Assembly: GCA_947481595.1 (NCBI GenBank)
Contig: CANKHC010000003.1
Location: forward strand, 1-42,368
Direction: 5' to 3'
Length of the DNA stretch: 42,368 bases
Source: Fidelibacterota bacterium
GTDB taxonomy: Bacteria > Pseudomonadota > Alphaproteobacteria > Rhodospirillales > Rhodospirillaceae
Below the pieces are notes generated by a model, which had not been told where the DNA came from, made no database searches, and worked only from the letters and a program-made list of their open reading frames with translations. Of the stretch, positions 16,996 to 26,842 are shown piece by piece (the stretch's first letter is position 1; every line of letters begins with the position of its first letter). The translations under genes were made by a program, and so were the position numbers.

Positions 16996-17757
16996 CTAGC
17001 GCGGCTTGAAGATGAAGTTATTGATATAGCCGATGCGCGGCTTAAAAGCAGCCCGATTCTGGACCGGGTCGAACTCGGAGATGGGCCGCAAGATCCCGTC
17101 ACGCAGGAAAAACGCGTCCATGCCCAAGGCCTGCACTTCGGCCAGGCACTGTTCGATCGTCTTGCCGGTGTGCTGTTCCTCAAGTTCGATCTGCATCACT
17201 GGCCGCTCGCGCAGGATGGTCTCGCGCGCGCCGGCCAGCACGGCTGACTCAAAACCCTCGACGTCGATCTTGATGAAACCGACATTGTTGAAGCCGTAAG
17301 AGTCCAACGTGCGCTGCGCAACGCGCACGACGCCCGCACCCTCATTGCGCTTAAGTGGATTCAGCGACGCGGTCTGATTGGAAAAGCCGCCGCCGTACAT
17401 CGGCACGATCAGCTCGGCGGTGCCCACGCGGTCGGACAAGGCCACCTGATGCGCCACGACGTTGGCCGGCAGCGCACGGTTGAGAATGCGGTAAATCTTG
17501 GGATTGGGCTCAAATGCTTCCACCGCTTGCGCCACGCGCGCGAGCAGGTGGGTGTACACGCCCTTGTTCGCGCCGACGTCAATGGCGACACGGTCCCGCG
17601 GCACGATGTCGGGCAGGATCTTGAGTTCGGCCTCACCCTTGCGCAGGTGCTTGCGGATCAGCCGCCACATGTAAAGGCGCGCTGGTACGAAGGTGTACTT
17701 CAGCTTCTCCTCGAGCGTGTAAGGCGGCGTCCAGTCGGCGGGAAGTTCCGTGGTCAT
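16996..17757 (-). CDS. FkbM family methyltransferase
   Basis: A 253-residue class I SAM-dependent methyltransferase of the FkbM family. Motif I is VAIDVGANKGVYT near residue 60, motif II ends in AVEAFEPNP near 80, and FIKIDVEGFE near 160 is the FkbM signature. The N-terminal 50 residues are basic with an aromatic helix. FkbM proteins O-methylate sugars, polyketides or glycolipids; many lie in surface-polysaccharide loci, which suits the probable glycosyltransferase upstream. Its start overlaps the stop of a 48-residue membrane peptide (ATGA). A terminator follows. Confidence 0.9.
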   Translation of the reverse strand: MTTELPADWTPPYTLEEKLKYTFVPARLYMWRLIRKHLRKGEAELKILPDIVPRDRVAIDVGANKGVYTHLLARVAQAVEAFEPNPKIYRILNRALPANVVAHQVALSDRVGTAELIVPMYGGGFSNQTASLNPLKRNEGAGVVRVAQRTLDSYGFNNVGFIKIDVEGFESAVLAGARETILRERPVMQIELEEQHTGKTIEQCLAEVQALGMDAFFLRDGILRPISEFDPVQNRAAFKPRIGYINNFIFKPR

Positions 17758-17900
17758 GGCTTGGGCAACCCCTCGGGCAACTGGCGCATGACTTCCAGCG
17801 GTGACGGTGGCGGCTCATCCGGCTTGTCGCTGGGTACCGCCAGCATCACACCGAAAATCACCACCAAGGCCAGACCGAAATACAGCAGGATCGTAGGCAT
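17754..17900 (-). CDS. 48-residue single-helix membrane peptide
   Basis: A short ORF (MPTILLYFGL, then LVVIFGVMLAV) with one membrane helix at residues 3-22, followed by a Pro-rich, acidic cytoplasmic or periplasmic tail (PDEPPPSPLEVM). Third codon positions are G or C in most cases. Its TGA overlaps the ATG of the FkbM methyltransferase, so it is likely translated and coupled. The ribosome site is poor. It could anchor or assist the methyltransferase; this is inference. Confidence 0.62.
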   Translation of the reverse strand: MPTILLYFGLALVVIFGVMLAVPSDKPDEPPPSPLEVMRQLPEGLPKP

Positions 17901-17939
17901 GCAAGGGTCATAGTCCGGCGCGCGCGGACGTGCAAGGCG

Positions 17940-18968
17940 TTAGGCCAGCATGGCCGTCAGCACACGGGTTGCGGTGGGGGCGGGCGCATAGTGCTCCAGC
18001 GCCCAGGCGCGCCCGGCGGCGGCAATCGCCGGCCAATCCTTTTCCCGCGCCAGCAGGGCCTCCACCGACCCCGCGATATCGTCGAGATCGATCGGCGCAT
18101 AGTGCACCCAGGCCTCGGGTTTCACCGGCAGGGCGAAGCCGTACTTGTCGAAGTCGAGATGCACCGTCAGGCAGCCGGCGGCAAAAGACTCCCACAGTCG
18201 GAAGCTGTCCCAGCGCATCACCACGGCGGGGGCCTTCATCTCCTTGAAGCTGTGCTCCGCCGCAAGGGCCGGATCGTTCTTGGCGAACCAAGCATTGCGG
18301 GCGATGGGCGAATAGAGATCGCCTCCATAAGCCAGGCAAATCTGCGTCCCCAGGAGCGCCTTCAGATAAGCCTCGGGTGCCAGAATATTCTGATCGACGG
18401 GCATCGCGCGGGCCAGCGCCGGAACGTAGGTGAGATCGAGCAGCGCGCGCAGGCTTTGGTTGAGCGTGGCGCGGAAATTGCGCAAGGCCGCGCGGCGGCG
18501 CTGGGCGAAGGGCGTCGGATCTTGCGTCGCTGCGATCACGCCGTTGCTCAAACCAAAGGCGAGGGGAATGCGCCGGCCGTGCTGTACGGCGAATTCATTT
18601 TCATGGGCGGCGAACATCATGTGTTCGTCAGGAATGCGGCTGAAAGATGCCGCGTCGCTTTGATTGAGATAGGCGAGGCGCCCTGTGCCCAGACCTTCAA
18701 AGGGCGTGAACTGGTTGCTGTGGCTAATGTCGACGATGTAACCGTCGAAGCCCGCAAAGGGCTGCGAAACCAGCGGCGCCAGGTCCACGCCTTTGAACGG
18801 CATCGAAACCGGGCGCGATGTCACGCGCGCGGTGGAAACTTTAATCGGTATTCCCAGCGCCTGCACACCTTCCGCCAGGCAGCCGGAATTGTGCGTCAGT
18901 TGTCCGCCGACGGCATGGAAATAAACCGCGCGTTTGAAGGCTGCCCGAAGCTGATCGATGCTCCCCAT
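17940..18968 (-). CDS. Probable glycosyltransferase, exostosin-like C-terminus
   Basis: A 342-residue soluble protein. The C-terminal third has MRWDSFRLWESFAAGC followed by LTVHLDFDKYGF and a helix ending VEALLAREKDWPAIAAAG. This layout matches the nucleotide-sugar side of exostosin-like and group 1 glycosyltransferases, where Glu in WE-FAAGC is conserved. The N-terminal half is not recognisable to me. Start ATG 18968 has AGGA six bases upstream. A 39-base gap separates it from the membrane peptide and FkbM genes, so all three are probably one surface-glycan operon. Acceptor and donor unknown. Confidence 0.6.
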   Translation of the reverse strand: MGSIDQLRAAFKRAVYFHAVGGQLTHNSGCLAEGVQALGIPIKVSTARVTSRPVSMPFKGVDLAPLVSQPFAGFDGYIVDISHSNQFTPFEGLGTGRLAYLNQSDAASFSRIPDEHMMFAAHENEFAVQHGRRIPLAFGLSNGVIAATQDPTPFAQRRRAALRNFRATLNQSLRALLDLTYVPALARAMPVDQNILAPEAYLKALLGTQICLAYGGDLYSPIARNAWFAKNDPALAAEHSFKEMKAPAVVMRWDSFRLWESFAAGCLTVHLDFDKYGFALPVKPEAWVHYAPIDLDDIAGSVEALLAREKDWPAIAAAGRAWALEHYAPAPTATRVLTAMLA

Positions 18969-19031
18969 GCCCGCATCCTATGGGAAGTGTTGTTACGTGG
19001 GTAGTTGCTTGCGCAGCCGCGCTTAGGCAGC

Positions 19032-19307
19032 ATGGCACCCATGGCCAAGGTCTTTTTCACCCAGCACCTGCGTGACGTCGCCCCGCGCGGCGAGATCGCT
19101 ACGGACGGCGCCACGGTGCGCGCAGCCCTCAATGATGTTTTCGCTGCCTACCCGATGCTCAAAGGTTACGTCCTCGACGATCAGGAACGGCTACGGCTGC
19201 ACATCGCGGTTTTTGTCGACGGGGCGCAGGTGCGCCGGGATGTACTCGATCATCCGCTGCAGGCGGGCAGCGAGCTCTATATAATGCAGGCGCTTTCGGG
19301 CGGTTAA
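19032..19307 (+). CDS. MoaD/ThiS-like ubiquitin-fold protein
   Basis: A 91-residue beta-grasp protein ending in SGG. MoaD and ThiS end in Gly-Gly and carry sulfur as a C-terminal thiocarboxylate after adenylation. AALNDVFAAYPMLKGYVLDDQERLRLHIAVFVDG matches the MoaD/ThiS fold, though more weakly than the true molybdopterin subunits. ATG 19032 has AGG five bases upstream; ATG 19041 (MAKVFFTQHL) is equally possible, and the frame is open to 19005. Eleven bases later comes the Asp-box propeller gene with its own strong ribosome site, so the two are co-transcribed. No moaE, thiG or E1-like gene is near, so a molybdopterin or thiamine role is not supported. Confidence 0.75.
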   Translation: MAPMAKVFFTQHLRDVAPRGEIATDGATVRAALNDVFAAYPMLKGYVLDDQERLRLHIAVFVDGAQVRRDVLDHPLQAGSELYIMQALSGG

Positions 19308-19318
19308 CGGAGGGAGCG

Positions 19319-20410
19319 ATGGCGGACCGGCTTTATGTGGCCTCGAAGAAAGGCCTGATGATTTACCAGCGCGACGACCGTGCCGGCTGGCGCCATATCA
19401 ATACCGCCTTCATCGGCTCGCCCGTGTCGCTGGCGCTGGCGTCTCCCGACAACAAGACGGTCTTCGCCGCACTCAATCTCGGCCACTTTGGGACCAAGCT
19501 CCACCGCTCAACGGACGGCGGCACCTCGTGGACGGAGCTGCCGACACCGAAGTTCCCCAAGGTCGAAGGCGGCGAGAAGGACGAGAAGGCGCCGACCGTC
19601 AACGGTATCTGGGCTTTGGAATGGGCTGGACCCGATAAACCTGGCTGTCTCTGGATCGGCACCGGGCCTGCCGCACTGTTTTATTCGGCCGACAATGGCG
19701 ACACCTGGACGCGCAACGAACCGCTTTGGGATTTACCGACGCGCGGCAAGTGGATGGGCGGCGGCACGGTTGACACCGCGCTGCACTCGATCTGCGTCGA
19801 TCCGCGCAATTCCAACCGCATCGCCGTCGCCGTCTCTTGCGGCGGCGTCACCCTCACCGAAGACGGCGGTAAAAGTTGGCGTGTCGCCGGCCACGGCCTG
19901 CGCGCGGAATTCATGCCGCCCGATCAGCAATACGATCCCGACATTCAGGACGCGCACCTGATGGTGCAATGTCCGAAAGATCCCACAGTCTGGTGGATCC
20001 AGCACCACAACGGCATCTTCCGCTCGACCGACGATTTGAAGAGTTGGCAGGAGATCAAGACTGCGCCGGTCTCGCATTTTGGCTTCGCGGTGGCCGTGCA
20101 TCCAAAGAATCCCGACATCGCCTGGTTCGCGCCGGCGAAGAAAGATGAATTCCGTTACCCCGTGGACGGAAAGGTCGTCGTCCAGCGCACCCGCGACGGC
20201 GGCAAAAGCTTTGACGTATTGCGCAAGGGTCTGCCGCAGGAGAACGCCTTCGACCTGGTCTATCGCCACGCCCTCGCGGTCGACGAGACCGGCGAGCGCC
20301 TCGCCATGGGCTCGACCACCGGCTCGGTGTGGACATCGGACAGCGGCGGGGACTCCTGGACGCTGCTCTCGGCGCATCTGCCCCCGGTCAACGCGGTGAG
20401 ACTCGTTTAG
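19319..20410 (+). CDS. Asp-box (BNR) beta-propeller protein
   Basis: A 363-residue protein built of repeated Asp-box motifs: [40 protein letters not shown] and SDSGGDSW. These fit a six- to eight-bladed propeller like the sialidase/VPS10/sortilin group. There is no signal peptide, so it is cytoplasmic, unlike most sialidases, and the sialidase arginine triad is not obvious. It may be a binding or scaffold protein. GGAGGGAGCG is a strong ribosome site in front of ATG 19319. Paired with the MoaD-like gene. The stop overlaps the stop of msrA on the other strand. Confidence 0.85.
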   Translation: MADRLYVASKKGLMIYQRDDRAGWRHINTAFIGSPVSLALASPDNKTVFAALNLGHFGTKLHRSTDGGTSWTELPTPKFPKVEGGEKDEKAPTVNGIWALEWAGPDKPGCLWIGTGPAALFYSADNGDTWTRNEPLWDLPTRGKWMGGGTVDTALHSICVDPRNSNRIAVAVSCGGVTLTEDGGKSWRVAGHGLRAEFMPPDQQYDPDIQDAHLMVQCPKDPTVWWIQHHNGIFRSTDDLKSWQEIKTAPVSHFGFAVAVHPKNPDIAWFAPAKKDEFRYPVDGKVVVQRTRDGGKSFDVLRKGLPQENAFDLVYRHALAVDETGERLAMGSTTGSVWTSDSGGDSWTLLSAHLPPVNAVRLV

Positions 20411-21048
20411 GCTGCGCTAAACGCCGGGCAGGCGATCTCGGTGCCGCCGTGACCGCAGTAGCCGCCGGGGTTTTTGGCGAGATACTGCTGGTGATAGTCC
20501 TCGGCGTAATAGAACGTCGGCGCGTCGATGATCTCGGTGGTGATCGCCCCAAAACCTTCCTTGCCGAGCGCTCTTTCATAAACCGCTTTCGACGCTTCGG
20601 CAGCTTTGCGCTGCGCGTCGTTGTAGACATAAACACCCGAACGGTACTGCGTTCCGGCATCATTGCCCTGGCGCATGCCTTGGGTCGGGTCGTGGCCTTC
20701 CCAGAATTTCTTCAGCAGCGTCTCGAACGAAACTTTCTTCGGGTCAAAGTGCACGCGCACCACTTCGTTGTGCCCCGTCAAACCTGAACACACTTCGCGG
20801 TAGGTCGGATTCGGAGTCACCCCTGCCGCATAACCCACCTGCGTCGAATAGACACCCGGGATCTGCCAGAATAATTTCTCCGCACCCCAGAAGCAGCCGA
20901 GACCGAACATCGCGGTCTCGAGGCCGTCGGGGAAGGGACCCTTAAGCCGATTGCCGTTGACGAAATGCGTCTCGGGCACCGGCATCGCATCGGCGCGTCC
21001 GGGCAAAGCATCCTTAGCACTGGGCAATTTTGATTTTGTGAAGAACAT
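20407..21048 (-). CDS. msrA: Peptide methionine sulfoxide reductase MsrA
   Basis: A 213-residue MsrA reducing methionine-S-sulfoxide in proteins. GCFWG holds the catalytic Cys, with conserved [19 protein letters not shown] and [12 protein letters not shown], and a recycling Cys in [10 protein letters not shown]. The N-terminus aligns with the E. coli enzyme ([11 protein letters not shown]). Start is set to ATG 21048 because GGAG lies six bases upstream; the ATG four codons earlier has a poorer site. It begins 18 bases after the nodT-like gene, so it is likely the last gene of the efflux operon. No signal peptide, so the reductase is cytoplasmic. Confidence 0.95.
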   Translation of the reverse strand: MFFTKSKLPSAKDALPGRADAMPVPETHFVNGNRLKGPFPDGLETAMFGLGCFWGAEKLFWQIPGVYSTQVGYAAGVTPNPTYREVCSGLTGHNEVVRVHFDPKKVSFETLLKKFWEGHDPTQGMRQGNDAGTQYRSGVYVYNDAQRKAAEASKAVYERALGKEGFGAITTEIIDAPTFYYAEDYHQQYLAKNPGGYCGHGGTEIACPAFSAA

Positions 21049-21066
21049 CGCACGCTCCATATCTCT

Positions 21067-22476
21067 TTAGAGCGGAGCGTACACCCCGGACATGGGCGGT
21101 GCATCCGCCAATGTGCCGTCCCAGCCGCCGCCCAAGGCCAACGTCAATCCGATCACGGCGTTAAAGCGCGACAGGCGGTTCTGCACCAGCCCTTCCTGCG
21201 ACGAGAAGGCGGAATTCTGCGCGTTCAGCACGGTCTGGAAATCCACGACTCCGTTGCGGTAGCGTAGCTCGGCCAGACGGTAGGCGAGATCAGCCTGAGT
21301 CGCGGCTTCCACTGCGAGATCGTATTGCTGGCCGTATTCGTTGACCGCCGTCAGCGCATCCTCGACATCGCTAAAGGCATTGATGATCGCCTTTTCATAA
21401 TTGGCGGCGGTTTCACGGTAACGCGCCCGCGCCCCTTGTTCCTGCGCCTTTAGGCGGCCGCCCGCGAACAGCGTCTGCGCGATGGAGGCGCCGTAGGAGT
21501 ACGCGAAGGTGCCCGTCTGAAAGAGTCCACTCAGCGCCGCCGAGGCGGTGCCGCCATTGGCGGTCAGCTGAATGCCCGGAAACCGCGCCGCGCGCGCAAC
21601 TGAAACGTCGAGCTTGGCGGCGACCAGATTGGCTTCCGCCTGGCGCAAGTCGGGCCGGCGCACCAGCAATGTCGAGGGAATTCCAGAGGCGACCACCGGC
21701 AGCGCCAGATCGCTCAGCGAACGCGCGGTGATGTCGAATCCCTGGGGATTGCGCCCCATCAGCACGGCCAAGCTATTGAGCGCCTGGCGTTCGGCCAAGC
21801 GCAGCGCCGGCAGGGCGGCGCGCTGGTTGGCGATGGCCGCGCGCTGCTGCGATAGTTCCAGTTCAGAGAGTGTGCCGACACGGCGCTGGGTCTCCAACAG
21901 GCGCAGGATGGTCGTGGCGTTGTTCAGGCGCTCGGTGGTGATGCGCTGGCGTTCACGCGCGGCGAGCACCTGCAAGTAAGCCGTGACAACGTTGGAGATC
22001 ACGGTGACGGTCGCGGTCTCGCGGTCGTACAAACTCGCTTCAAGGCGTTTGCCCGCCGAGGCCGCGCTGTTGCGCGCCTCGCCAAATAGGTCGAGCTGGT
22101 AGGAGGCCTGAATGCCGGCGGAATAGCCCGTGCTGCCAGAGAAATCAGACGTACCATTCTGACGTTCGTTGCGGCTCACACCGCCGCTGGCACCCACCGA
22201 AGGCAGCAGCGCCGCACCTGCCGAACGCGCCGACGCTTCGGATTGCAGCACGCGGGCCGTCGCAATCTTGAGGTCGAGATTGCTCTGGATCGCTTGGGTG
22301 ATCAGCTGATTGAGTTCGCTGCTTTCAAAGCGGCGCCACCACAAGGCATCGAGCGGTGCACCGCTCTCGGCGGTGGCCGTGGCGAGGTAGGCCTCGGGTA
22401 CGGGCGCGTTGGGGGAGGGGACGGAAGCGCAGGCGCTGAGGGCCAACGCAGCGAACAGCGAGGCAGACCGGCGCAT
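21067..22476 (-). CDS. NodT-family outer-membrane efflux lipoprotein
   Basis: A 469-residue TolC-fold channel of the RND/NodT type. It has a lipoprotein signal with lipobox LSAC (MRRSASLFAALALSAC), so Cys15 becomes lipidated. Two similar halves of coiled-coil helices and outer-membrane strands follow; the conserved VRRPDLRQAEANLVAAK, YSYGASIAQTLF and LRYRNGVVDFQTVLNAQ are diagnostic. It forms the exit duct of a MacAB-type tripartite pump. ATG 22476 lies two bases after the MacB stop (TAGccATG), with GGAG about ten bases upstream. A larger open frame upstream is only a shadow of macB. Confidence 0.92.
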   Translation of the reverse strand: MRRSASLFAALALSACASVPSPNAPVPEAYLATATAESGAPLDALWWRRFESSELNQLITQAIQSNLDLKIATARVLQSEASARSAGAALLPSVGASGGVSRNERQNGTSDFSGSTGYSAGIQASYQLDLFGEARNSAASAGKRLEASLYDRETATVTVISNVVTAYLQVLAARERQRITTERLNNATTILRLLETQRRVGTLSELELSQQRAAIANQRAALPALRLAERQALNSLAVLMGRNPQGFDITARSLSDLALPVVASGIPSTLLVRRPDLRQAEANLVAAKLDVSVARAARFPGIQLTANGGTASAALSGLFQTGTFAYSYGASIAQTLFAGGRLKAQEQGARARYRETAANYEKAIINAFSDVEDALTAVNEYGQQYDLAVEAATQADLAYRLAELRYRNGVVDFQTVLNAQNSAFSSQEGLVQNRLSRFNAVIGLTLALGGGWDGTLADAPPMSGVYAPL

Positions 22477-22478
22477 GG

Positions 22479-24476
22479 CTACTCGGCTCCGAGGGCGACC
22501 ACGGGGTCGAGGTTGGCGGCTTTGCGCGCCGGCAGGTATCCGAACAGGATGCCGGTGACAAAGGCGCAGGAGAACGCCAGCAGAATCGGTCCCGGCGAGA
22601 ACATGATGGGTTTGCCGAAATACGAGAACGCAAGTGCGGTTCCCATACCGACGGCGACGCCGATCAACCCGCCGATGGCACAGACCACCAGGGCCTCGGT
22701 GTTGAATTGCAGCAGGATGTTGAGCTTGCGCGCACCCGTGGCCATGCGCACGCCGATCTCGCGCGTGCGCTCGGTGACGCTGACCAGCATGATGTTCATC
22801 ACCCCGATTCCGCCCACCAAGAGCGAGATCGCTGCCACCGCGCCGAGCAAGATAGTCAGGGTGTTCTGGGTCTCGGTCGCGGTTTCGAGCACCGAGACCA
22901 TGTTGCGGATCTGGAAGTCTTCCTGCTTGTGGCGCGCGATCAGAAGCTGACGCACGGCTTCTTGCGTCGCGTCGATGCGGCTGACGTCCTTTACCGCCAC
23001 GGTGATGGTGCGGGCATAGCGCTGGCCATAGATGCGCTGCGCGCCGGTGGTGATCGGCACGAAGATCTGGTCGTCGAGATCGTTGCCGTTGTTGTTCGCA
23101 CCCTTGGCCGCCATCACGCCGATGACCTGGAAGGGGTTGTTGTTGACGAGCACATACTGGCCCAAGGGATTTTCGCCGTTGGTGAACAGCGCCTTGACCA
23201 CGGTCTGTCCCAACACCACGACCGGGGCGTAATCCGCCACGTCGGCCTGGGTGAAGAACGCCCCCTCCGTCGTGTTCCAATCGCGCGCGGCGGGGTAGTC
23301 GGCGGTGGTGCCGTCGACGCTGGTCTGGGCATCGTTCTTGCCGTAGCGCACGGTCACCCCGTTGGGGAACTCGGGCACCGCCTGGTCGACATTGGGCAAA
23401 GTGGCGATGGCTTCGGCGTCGACCGGTACCAGCGAAGCGCGGAAACCGCCGGCAAAACGCTGGTTGGGCGCGCCGGGCCGGATCAGCAAGAGGTCCGTGC
23501 CCATGGCCGAGATGCTGTCGAGCACCTTCTGCTTGGCGCCGTTGCCGATGGCCAGCATGGCGACCACCGAGGCAACGCCAATGATGATGCCGAGCAGGGT
23601 GAGAAGCGTACGCATCCAGTTGTTGCGCAGCGACCGTACCGCCATCTTGGCGGCTTCGGTTACGTCCGGAAGGCTGGCGAAGGACGGCGCCGGGCCCAGG
23701 CCCTCAGGCGCGATCGCCTTCTCCAGGCGCGCGGCATCGGGGGCTATCGCGCCGGTGTCAGAGGTGATCACGCCATCTTTTATTTCGACCACGCGCTTGG
23801 CGCGTTTGGCCACGCTCGCGTCGTGGGTGATGATCAGAATGGTGTGGCCGGCGGCATTGAGCTCGGCCAGAAGCTTCATGACTTCTTCGCCGCTCTTGCT
23901 GTCGAGGGCACCCGTGGGTTCATCTGCCAGAATCACCGCCGCGCCGTTCATCAGCGCGCGGGCAATGGACACACGCTGCTGTTGGCCGCCGGAAAGCTGG
24001 TTCGGGCGATGGTGCAGACGGTCGCCGAGGCCAAGCTGTGTCAGCAAATCCTCGGCGCGGGCGATGCGTTCGGCATGGGAATGGCCGGCGTAAACCGCGG
24101 GCACCTCCACGTTCTCGGCGGCCGAGGACGTCGCCAGAAGATTGTACTGCTGAAAAATGAATCCGAAGGCGCCGCGGCGGAGCAGCGCGCGTTGGTCGGC
24201 GTCTAGGCCGGAGACTTCCTGGCCCGCAAAGAGGTAACTGCCCGAACTCGGCCGGTCGAGACAGCCTAAAATGTTCATCAACGTGGTCTTGCCCGAACCC
24301 GACGCGCCCATGATGGCGACCATCTCGCCGGGATAGATGTCAAGCGTGACACCGTGCAGCACCTTTACCGCGATCTCGCCGTTCTCATAGGTCTTGGTGA
24401 TATCGCTGAGGGCGATGATCGGCGTGACCGACGATTGCGTGTTAACTGTGTGTTTGGTCTGGCGAAGTTCGTTCAT
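22479..24476 (-). CDS. macB: MacB-type ABC transporter, ATPase-permease
   Basis: A 665-residue mechanotransmission ABC protein. The N-terminal ATPase has Walker [10 protein letters not shown] near residue 56, signature LSGGQQQR near 160, Walker [13 protein letters not shown] and ITHD. A linker leads to the first membrane helix near 290, then a periplasmic domain of about 230 residues, then three helices and the FtsX-like end with GVRMATGA. It does not move substrate through the membrane; ATP hydrolysis in the dimer drives efflux from the periplasm through MacA and the outer-membrane channel. It overlaps macA by ATGA. Substrates could be macrolides, peptides or other periplasmic compounds. Confidence 0.93.
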   Translation of the reverse strand: MNELRQTKHTVNTQSSVTPIIALSDITKTYENGEIAVKVLHGVTLDIYPGEMVAIMGASGSGKTTLMNILGCLDRPSSGSYLFAGQEVSGLDADQRALLRRGAFGFIFQQYNLLATSSAAENVEVPAVYAGHSHAERIARAEDLLTQLGLGDRLHHRPNQLSGGQQQRVSIARALMNGAAVILADEPTGALDSKSGEEVMKLLAELNAAGHTILIITHDASVAKRAKRVVEIKDGVITSDTGAIAPDAARLEKAIAPEGLGPAPSFASLPDVTEAAKMAVRSLRNNWMRTLLTLLGIIIGVASVVAMLAIGNGAKQKVLDSISAMGTDLLLIRPGAPNQRFAGGFRASLVPVDAEAIATLPNVDQAVPEFPNGVTVRYGKNDAQTSVDGTTADYPAARDWNTTEGAFFTQADVADYAPVVVLGQTVVKALFTNGENPLGQYVLVNNNPFQVIGVMAAKGANNNGNDLDDQIFVPITTGAQRIYGQRYARTITVAVKDVSRIDATQEAVRQLLIARHKQEDFQIRNMVSVLETATETQNTLTILLGAVAAISLLVGGIGVMNIMLVSVTERTREIGVRMATGARKLNILLQFNTEALVVCAIGGLIGVAVGMGTALAFSYFGKPIMFSPGPILLAFSCAFVTGILFGYLPARKAANLDPVVALGAE

Positions 24477-25906
24477 ATGCGCGGGCCTCCGCCACCGGGT
24501 CCGCCGAAGCGCCGCCCACCGCCCTGGTCCTGTTGCGGGCGTGCGCCACTCTGTACGCCGCCGTCCAGAACAACTTCATCGCCGGGCTGCAGGCCGGATT
24601 TCACTTCCGCCAGCATGCGGTTCATCACGCCGATCTCGACGTCGCGTGTGACCATCTCGCCGTCTTCCATCACATGTACCTGGTAGCGCACGGGGGCAAC
24701 GCCTGAAGCCATGCGTTCGCGCATGCGCAGGCCGCGCCCGCCGCCGGGAGAGGTTCCGGCCGCACCGCTGCCGTCGCCGCCTTGTCTGCGCGCACGCTGT
24801 TGGTCAGCAGGCGCCGCGCCTTGCGCGTCAGCCGTCGCTTGCTCCGGAGCGCCTGGTGTTGATGCGTTGGGACGGGGCCCGCGCACTGTGTGCAGCGCGG
24901 TCACCGGCACCACCGGCACGTTGCGCGCGCCGGCCACGACAAAGAACACCTGCGCGCTCATCTGGGTGAGCAGGTCGCCGTCGGGGTTCTCGACGTCAAA
25001 GAGTGAATTATAGAGCACGACGTTGTTGACCACGTCGGGTGTGGGAATGATCTTGCGCAGCTTGCCGTAGCGGCGCCGGTCAGATGTGCCGAGCGTGGTG
25101 AAATAAGCATCCATGCCGACCTTGAGCTTGGGCACATCGGCTTCCGACACCTGCGCCCACACCGTCATGGTGGAAAGGTCAGCAACGCGCAGCACGATCG
25201 GTGCGGTCTGGTTGGCGTTCAAAGTCTGGCCTTGCTTGGCCACCAGATTGACCACCGTGCCGTCCATCGGCGAATAGATTTTCGTATAACCCAGATTGGC
25301 GGTGTCACCCGCCAGCGTGGACTCGGTCTGCTGGATCTGCGCCTGCAATTGCGCGACCGTCGCCACGGCGACTTTCAAAGCCGCGTTCGCGCTGTCGAAT
25401 TCATTCTGGCTGGTGGCGTTTTCCTTGAGCAGTTCTTGTTGGCGTCCGAACTGCAGCTCGGCCAGCGTGCGTTGTGCCTGGCGCTGGGCCAGCTGAGCGC
25501 GCAGGTTAAGCAGTTGCGCCTGGTCGGCGCTCACACGTGATTGATAGATGGTCGGGTCGATCTCGGCGAGAAGGTCGCCCTTCTTCACCTGCTGACCGTA
25601 ATCGACATACAGGCTGCGCAACTGCCCCGACACCTGCGTACCGACGTCGACGAATTGCAAGGGCTGCAGCGTGCCCAAAGCGGTAACGGAGTCTTCCACG
25701 TCGCCGAGGACAATCGGCTGGGTCAGGGCGGTGGTGGAGGCCGTGTCGCGTCCGAACGTTGTCCAGATGCCATAACCCGCGATCGCCAAAACCACGACGG
25801 CCAGGGCCGGCACAACCCACCGCGGGCGCGGCCGCGCGGCGAGCCCCGCGAGCGGCGATTTGCTCGAAGGCGCTTTCTGCGGCGAAATATTGCGGGGTTC
25901 GAACAT
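24473..25906 (-). CDS. macA: MacA-type periplasmic adaptor (membrane fusion protein)
   Basis: A 477-residue HlyD/MacA adaptor. A short cytoplasmic N-terminus leads to a membrane anchor at about 30-50, then a barrel-lipoyl-hairpin layout: [26 protein letters not shown], a long hairpin helix pair rich in Gln and Leu, and [14 protein letters not shown]. The C-terminal 150 residues include an unusual Gly/Pro/Gln/Arg-rich insertion (around 345-395) and a Gly-rich tail. It links MacB to the outer-membrane channel. It is the first gene of macA-macB-nodT-msrA. Upstream 180 bases are AT-rich and hold the promoter. Confidence 0.92.
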   Translation of the reverse strand: MFEPRNISPQKAPSSKSPLAGLAARPRPRWVVPALAVVVLAIAGYGIWTTFGRDTASTTALTQPIVLGDVEDSVTALGTLQPLQFVDVGTQVSGQLRSLYVDYGQQVKKGDLLAEIDPTIYQSRVSADQAQLLNLRAQLAQRQAQRTLAELQFGRQQELLKENATSQNEFDSANAALKVAVATVAQLQAQIQQTESTLAGDTANLGYTKIYSPMDGTVVNLVAKQGQTLNANQTAPIVLRVADLSTMTVWAQVSEADVPKLKVGMDAYFTTLGTSDRRRYGKLRKIIPTPDVVNNVVLYNSLFDVENPDGDLLTQMSAQVFFVVAGARNVPVVPVTALHTVRGPRPNASTPGAPEQATADAQGAAPADQQRARRQGGDGSGAAGTSPGGGRGLRMRERMASGVAPVRYQVHVMEDGEMVTRDVEIGVMNRMLAEVKSGLQPGDEVVLDGGVQSGARPQQDQGGGRRFGGPGGGGPRI

Positions 25907-26027
25907 CGCTGGTCACTCGGGCCAAGAGGGGCGGGAAAGGGGCGTGGTTTGGACCTAACGTTGTCACACGCATCTTTGATCGGTCGCGCAACGTGTAGAT
26001 TAGCGTAAGTCTTTAGCGGCGTTGCGT

Positions 26028-26033
26028 ATTATA
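26028..26033 (-). promoter_or_regulatory. Possible -10 element in AT-rich macA upstream region
   Basis: The 177-base gap between macA and the CDP-alcohol transferase gene is the most AT-rich part of the window. On the - strand it has a perfect TATAAT at this place, about 120 bases ahead of macA, but no good -35 box at 15-18 bases. The region must contain promoters for both divergent genes; this is the only clear hexamer. Confidence 0.25.
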
Positions 26034-26083
26034 TCTTAATTGTAACCCTGACGGGCACCGCCGCCCGCACTATAGATAGACGC

Positions 26084-26842
26084 ATGCCCTCACCAAATCC
26101 TGCGGCCCCAGCGTTAACCCGTGCCACGGCTTGTTTTGTCGTGCTGGGCGCGCTTGCCTTGGTGGGCGCTCTGTTTGCGGCGGACCTGCTCATAGTCGTA
26201 CGTGCGGAGTTCGTAGCCGGTGCCGCGCTGCCCTATGCCGTGGGCGGTCTCCTGGCGGTGACACAGATTGCGCGCCACCACCCCCACCCTACGTTCGGTG
26301 CGGCTAATCTGGTCACACTTTTGCGGCTGCTATTGACCAGCCTGTTCTCGGGCTTTGCCGTCGAGATGCTTTTCAACCCCGCTTCGCCTGCGGACGAGGC
26401 CCTGTGGGCCGCGTTCTTTCTCGCTCTTGCGGCGGTCTCGCTCGACGGGGTCGACGGCTTCCTCGCGCGGCGCTTAAGTATCAGCTCGGACTTCGGCTCA
26501 CGCTTTGACATGGAAACCGACGCCTTCCTGATCCTGATGCTCTCGCTGGCGGTCTTCGCTTTGAACAAGGCAGGCGCCTGGGTGCTGCTCGGCGGATTGA
26601 TGCGCTACATCTTCGTCCTCGCCGGTTGGTTCTGGCCGGCGATCGCCCGGCCTCTGCCGCCCTCGATGCGGCGCAAAGTCATCTGCGTGGTGCAGACCGG
26701 CGGACTGATCCTGCCGCTGGCGCCGACAATCGATCCGCCCACCGGCGCGCTGATCGCTTTTGCCGCATTTTTGCTTCTACTTTACTCCTTCGCCGCCGAT
26801 GCGCTCTGGAGCGTGCGCGCTGGCGCGCCACAACCGTCATGA
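26084..26842 (+). CDS. CDP-alcohol phosphatidyltransferase family protein
   Basis: A 252-residue integral membrane enzyme with about six helices. The family signature D-x2-DG-x2-AR-x8-G-x3-D-x3-D is intact: Asp121, Asp124, Gly125, Ala128, Arg129, Gly138, Asp142, Asp146. It binds a CDP-alcohol with Mg2+ and transfers a phospho-alcohol to an acceptor alcohol, as in phosphatidylglycerophosphate or phosphatidylinositol synthases. The N-terminal 75 residues, with two helices and a His-rich loop, are longer than in PgsA. Substrates are unknown. Its stop overlaps the ATG of the sulfatase-like gene, so the two proteins are made together. Confidence 0.88.
   Translation: MPSPNPAAPALTRATACFVVLGALALVGALFAADLLIVVRAEFVAGAALPYAVGGLLAVTQIARHHPHPTFGAANLVTLLRLLLTSLFSGFAVEMLFNPASPADEALWAAFFLALAAVSLDGVDGFLARRLSISSDFGSRFDMETDAFLILMLSLAVFALNKAGAWVLLGGLMRYIFVLAGWFWPAIARPLPPSMRRKVICVVQTGGLILPLAPTIDPPTGALIAFAAFLLLLYSFAADALWSVRAGAPQPS

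Noticed and set aside
19041-19307. MoaD-like protein as the molybdopterin synthase small subunit
   Set aside because: No moaE, moeB or other molybdopterin gene is adjacent and sequence similarity is only at fold level.
22707-24206. 499-residue open frame antisense to macB
   Set aside because: Repetitive His/Gly/Asp/Arg composition, opposite to intact MacB motifs.
25907-26083. Riboswitch or small RNA in the AT-rich gap
   Set aside because: No conserved fold or motif seen; only a bare TATAAT hexamer stands out.
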